The notes under the pieces are model-generated. The model was not told where the DNA came from, ran no database searches, and saw only the letters and a list, made by a program, of their open reading frames with translations. Below, piece by piece: positions 62,350-64,000 of a DNA stretch of 64,000 nucleotides (its first letter is position 1; every line of letters begins with the position of its first letter). Location: contig KE159599.1 in the NCBI GenBank assembly GCA_000403275.2, forward strand, positions 310,001 to 374,000. Reading direction: 5' to 3'. The position numbers and the translations under genes are program-made. Source of the DNA: Lachnospiraceae bacterium 28-4 (GTDB lineage Bacteria > Bacillota > Clostridia > Lachnospirales > Lachnospiraceae).

Positions 62350-63243
62350 TTATTCGTTCATCTGCGTAAAAGAGAAACTATAACCTCGGATCCGGACGGC
62401 TGACAAGATGATCAGTGCTGTGATCAATACCACAAATATGGACATGCTCGCCCCAATCCCCGGCAGGTAATCATAGCCAAAGCTGTGCATGGGGAAGGTA
62501 GCGTGGTTCAGCGGAGATAGCCAGCCGCAGAGTACGTTCGCCCTGTATGCCTGATTCCCTGTAAAATGAAACAACTCCCGGAGAATATTCGGATTCAGCA
62601 GCAGCCCATACAGACTGACTGCAAAAGCACCGATCACCCCTGCCATATTTCTTGCAGTTAGATTTAAAAACAACATGAGAACCGCAATAAAAAGAGTATA
62701 CAAAAGTACAAGTCCAAATACGATAGCCGCGCAGCCGTAAGGAGTGGAGCTTTCCATTGTTTTTATCGAAACAGGAACGGTTATACTCTCCCCACCGCCA
62801 TAGCCCAGCATCGCCGCTGTCTCGCTCCACACATTCCCCGTAAAGGAAAAGGGAGCTCCCATGATTCCAAGCATCACTGCCAAAAAGATATTATAGATCA
62901 CGGTTGCCAGAATCACATAGATAATCTGACCCGCAAGCCATACCTTTCGTTTTGTACGTACAAGCCAATACGGAGTTGCCTGACTGATAAACGGCATGTC
63001 CGCAAAGAGCAGAATCAAAAGCAGAGAGGAAAGCATAACAGAGGACGCGTCCCCATATGTCCAGATAAACGGCTCGAATACTTGAAGGATTGTTTCATAT
63101 TTTATCGCATGGGAAATAATCTGATCCGATAGCATCAGACATAATACAGCCGCCAGAATGAAGGTCATCCAGATCCTCGGATTTTTTCCCCATCCGGAAA
63201 AATTCTGGCATGCAATACGAAAAGCCTGTTTAATATCACGCAT
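62350..63243 (-). CDS. ABC transporter membrane subunit
   Basis: 297 residues with six membrane helices (WMTFILAAVLCLMLSDQII, LLLILLFADMPFISQ, IIYVILATVIYNIFLAVMLGIMG, AAIVFGLVLLYTLFIAVLMLFL, and so on). Its start overlaps the end of the neighbouring subunit by 8 bp. No recognised signature; by gene order it is one half of a heterodimeric permease. Confidence 0.85.
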   Translation of the reverse strand: MRDIKQAFRIACQNFSGWGKNPRIWMTFILAAVLCLMLSDQIISHAIKYETILQVFEPFIWTYGDASSVMLSSLLLILLFADMPFISQATPYWLVRTKRKVWLAGQIIYVILATVIYNIFLAVMLGIMGAPFSFTGNVWSETAAMLGYGGGESITVPVSIKTMESSTPYGCAAIVFGLVLLYTLFIAVLMLFLNLTARNMAGVIGAFAVSLYGLLLNPNILRELFHFTGNQAYRANVLCGWLSPLNHATFPMHSFGYDYLPGIGASMSIFVVLITALIILSAVRIRGYSFSFTQMNE

Positions 63244-63991
63244 ACCGCAACCTTCTTTCTATTGCGCACATAAAGATAAGTGCTGCCAAAAAAGTGCCAA
63301 CCGCTAATATAGCGATACAGAAAATATCATTGTAATAAATAGACGCTGCCCAATAGCGGGGGTTCATAAAGAATGCTTTTTGATAGTAACGCTCCTGAAA
63401 TACGGTCAGGACATAATAAAGAATAAAAGGAACGGCATAAGACATATAGCGGTTTTTGGTTATGACCGCCGCCAAACCGCCAACCAGCGCCCAAAAAGCG
63501 CCGTTTAAAAACAGCCGCAGAAAACTTACGGCCGTTCTACCCGCAAGCACAGCTATAACATAGTTTCCATCGAACAAAGAGGGATACTGCCCGAACCTTA
63601 GTATACAGATCACAAGAAGGAACACCATGGCAAAAAAGGCCGTCAAGCCGCCGGAGGCCAGAAGCCCTGCCGCTTTTCCTATGAGATACTGTTTTCTGCC
63701 TGAACGGATATAACTGAACAGGAAAAAACGGCTGTGCAGCTCCGCCTCCGTGTTTTCTCCGCCTGCAAAAGCAACGGCAATGGGAACGAACAAAAGCATA
63801 TTAACGCTGTTCATACAATAAGAGTATGCCACGAACCAGCCCGGTCCCTCCGCAGAGCCACCTGCATTTATGATCTTCTGTAGCATCTCATGCTCAGATA
63901 TCAGGGCAGCTGAAGCGATTAGCAGGATCCCCAAAATAAAACGAACGCTTCGGATATTGTTTTTTATATCCGTTGCCAACACATGCCTCAT
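63236..63991 (-). CDS. ABC transporter membrane subunit
   Basis: 251 residues starting at ATG 63991, only 9 bp from the window edge, so the ribosome site and promoter are partly outside. Six helices (VRFILGILLIASAALISE, SVNMLLFVPIAVAFAGGE, and a loop HSRFFLFSYIRSGRKQYLIGK before the next helices). It partners the subunit at 62350-63243. First gene of the operon as far as visible. Confidence 0.82.
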   Translation of the reverse strand: MRHVLATDIKNNIRSVRFILGILLIASAALISEHEMLQKIINAGGSAEGPGWFVAYSYCMNSVNMLLFVPIAVAFAGGENTEAELHSRFFLFSYIRSGRKQYLIGKAAGLLASGGLTAFFAMVFLLVICILRFGQYPSLFDGNYVIAVLAGRTAVSFLRLFLNGAFWALVGGLAAVITKNRYMSYAVPFILYYVLTVFQERYYQKAFFMNPRYWAASIYYNDIFCIAILAVGTFLAALIFMCAIERRLRYA

Positions 63992-64000
63992 ACGCTTTTT

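Overview
The window reads as a chromosomal segment of an anaerobic, spore-forming Gram-positive bacterium of the class Clostridia, most likely Lachnospiraceae. The reasons are both dipicolinate synthase subunits (spore cortex chemistry), a dGTPase / dnaG / rpoD / trmK / Nif3-like gene order, a separate PyrI regulatory subunit beside PyrB, strong AGGAGG-type ribosome binding sites, several PF06541 (CmpB-type) membrane proteins, and many lipoproteins with Gram-positive lipoboxes. The species cannot be named from sequence alone. I saw no tRNA, 16S/23S rRNA, CRISPR array or intact prophage. One structural RNA is clear: RNase P RNA at 32631-33054 on the minus strand.

Layout. 1-9.1 kb: housekeeping and metal genes (RNase H, nitroreductase, pyrBI, a PHP-domain protein with a His/Met tail, YlmH, and two G3E-type GTPases, one with a long His/Cys-rich segment). 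9.1-14.8 kb: a methyltransferase, a GntR/ABC module, a MerR/TipAS regulator whose promoter has the classic 19-bp spacer, a long-form AlaX editing protein, and a hemerythrin lacking one usual iron ligand. 14.8-30.3 kb: an unusual transport operon made of two very large propeller-plus-solute-binding lipoproteins, a small lipoprotein, two sugar-type permeases and an HlyD-like adaptor, with no ATPase. A two-component system lies about 4 kb away. The operon promoter and the two-component promoter carry the same pair of 11-bp direct repeats at the same distance from the -10 box. Between these divergent promoters sits an A+T-rich island of secreted and small membrane proteins and an XRE regulator broken by one stop codon.

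30.3-46.1 kb: a ZIP transporter, rnpB, a nucleoside kinase, then a two-gene module of an ABC/SMC-type ATPase and a protein with a PD-(D/E)XK-like signature. This module is the best candidate here for an undescribed defence-type system. It is followed by a large cloverleaf-like palindromic element, the replication/transcription operon (nif3-like, trmK, rpoD, dnaG, dgt), an esterase and an HHxxxDG acyltransferase-like protein separated by a roughly 150-bp inverted repeat, and a zinc-ribbon membrane protein.

46.1-64 kb: DUF4125 and coiled-coil proteins, a five-gene lipoprotein / two-component / FtsX-type ABC module with three 11-bp repeats in the ABC promoter, asparagine synthetase, dipicolinate synthase, a PPi-type phosphofructokinase, a scar joining an IS3 orfA fragment to a GH1 glycosidase fragment, and an ABC exporter with a lipoprotein. 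Coordinates and motifs were read by eye; no database or folding program was run.
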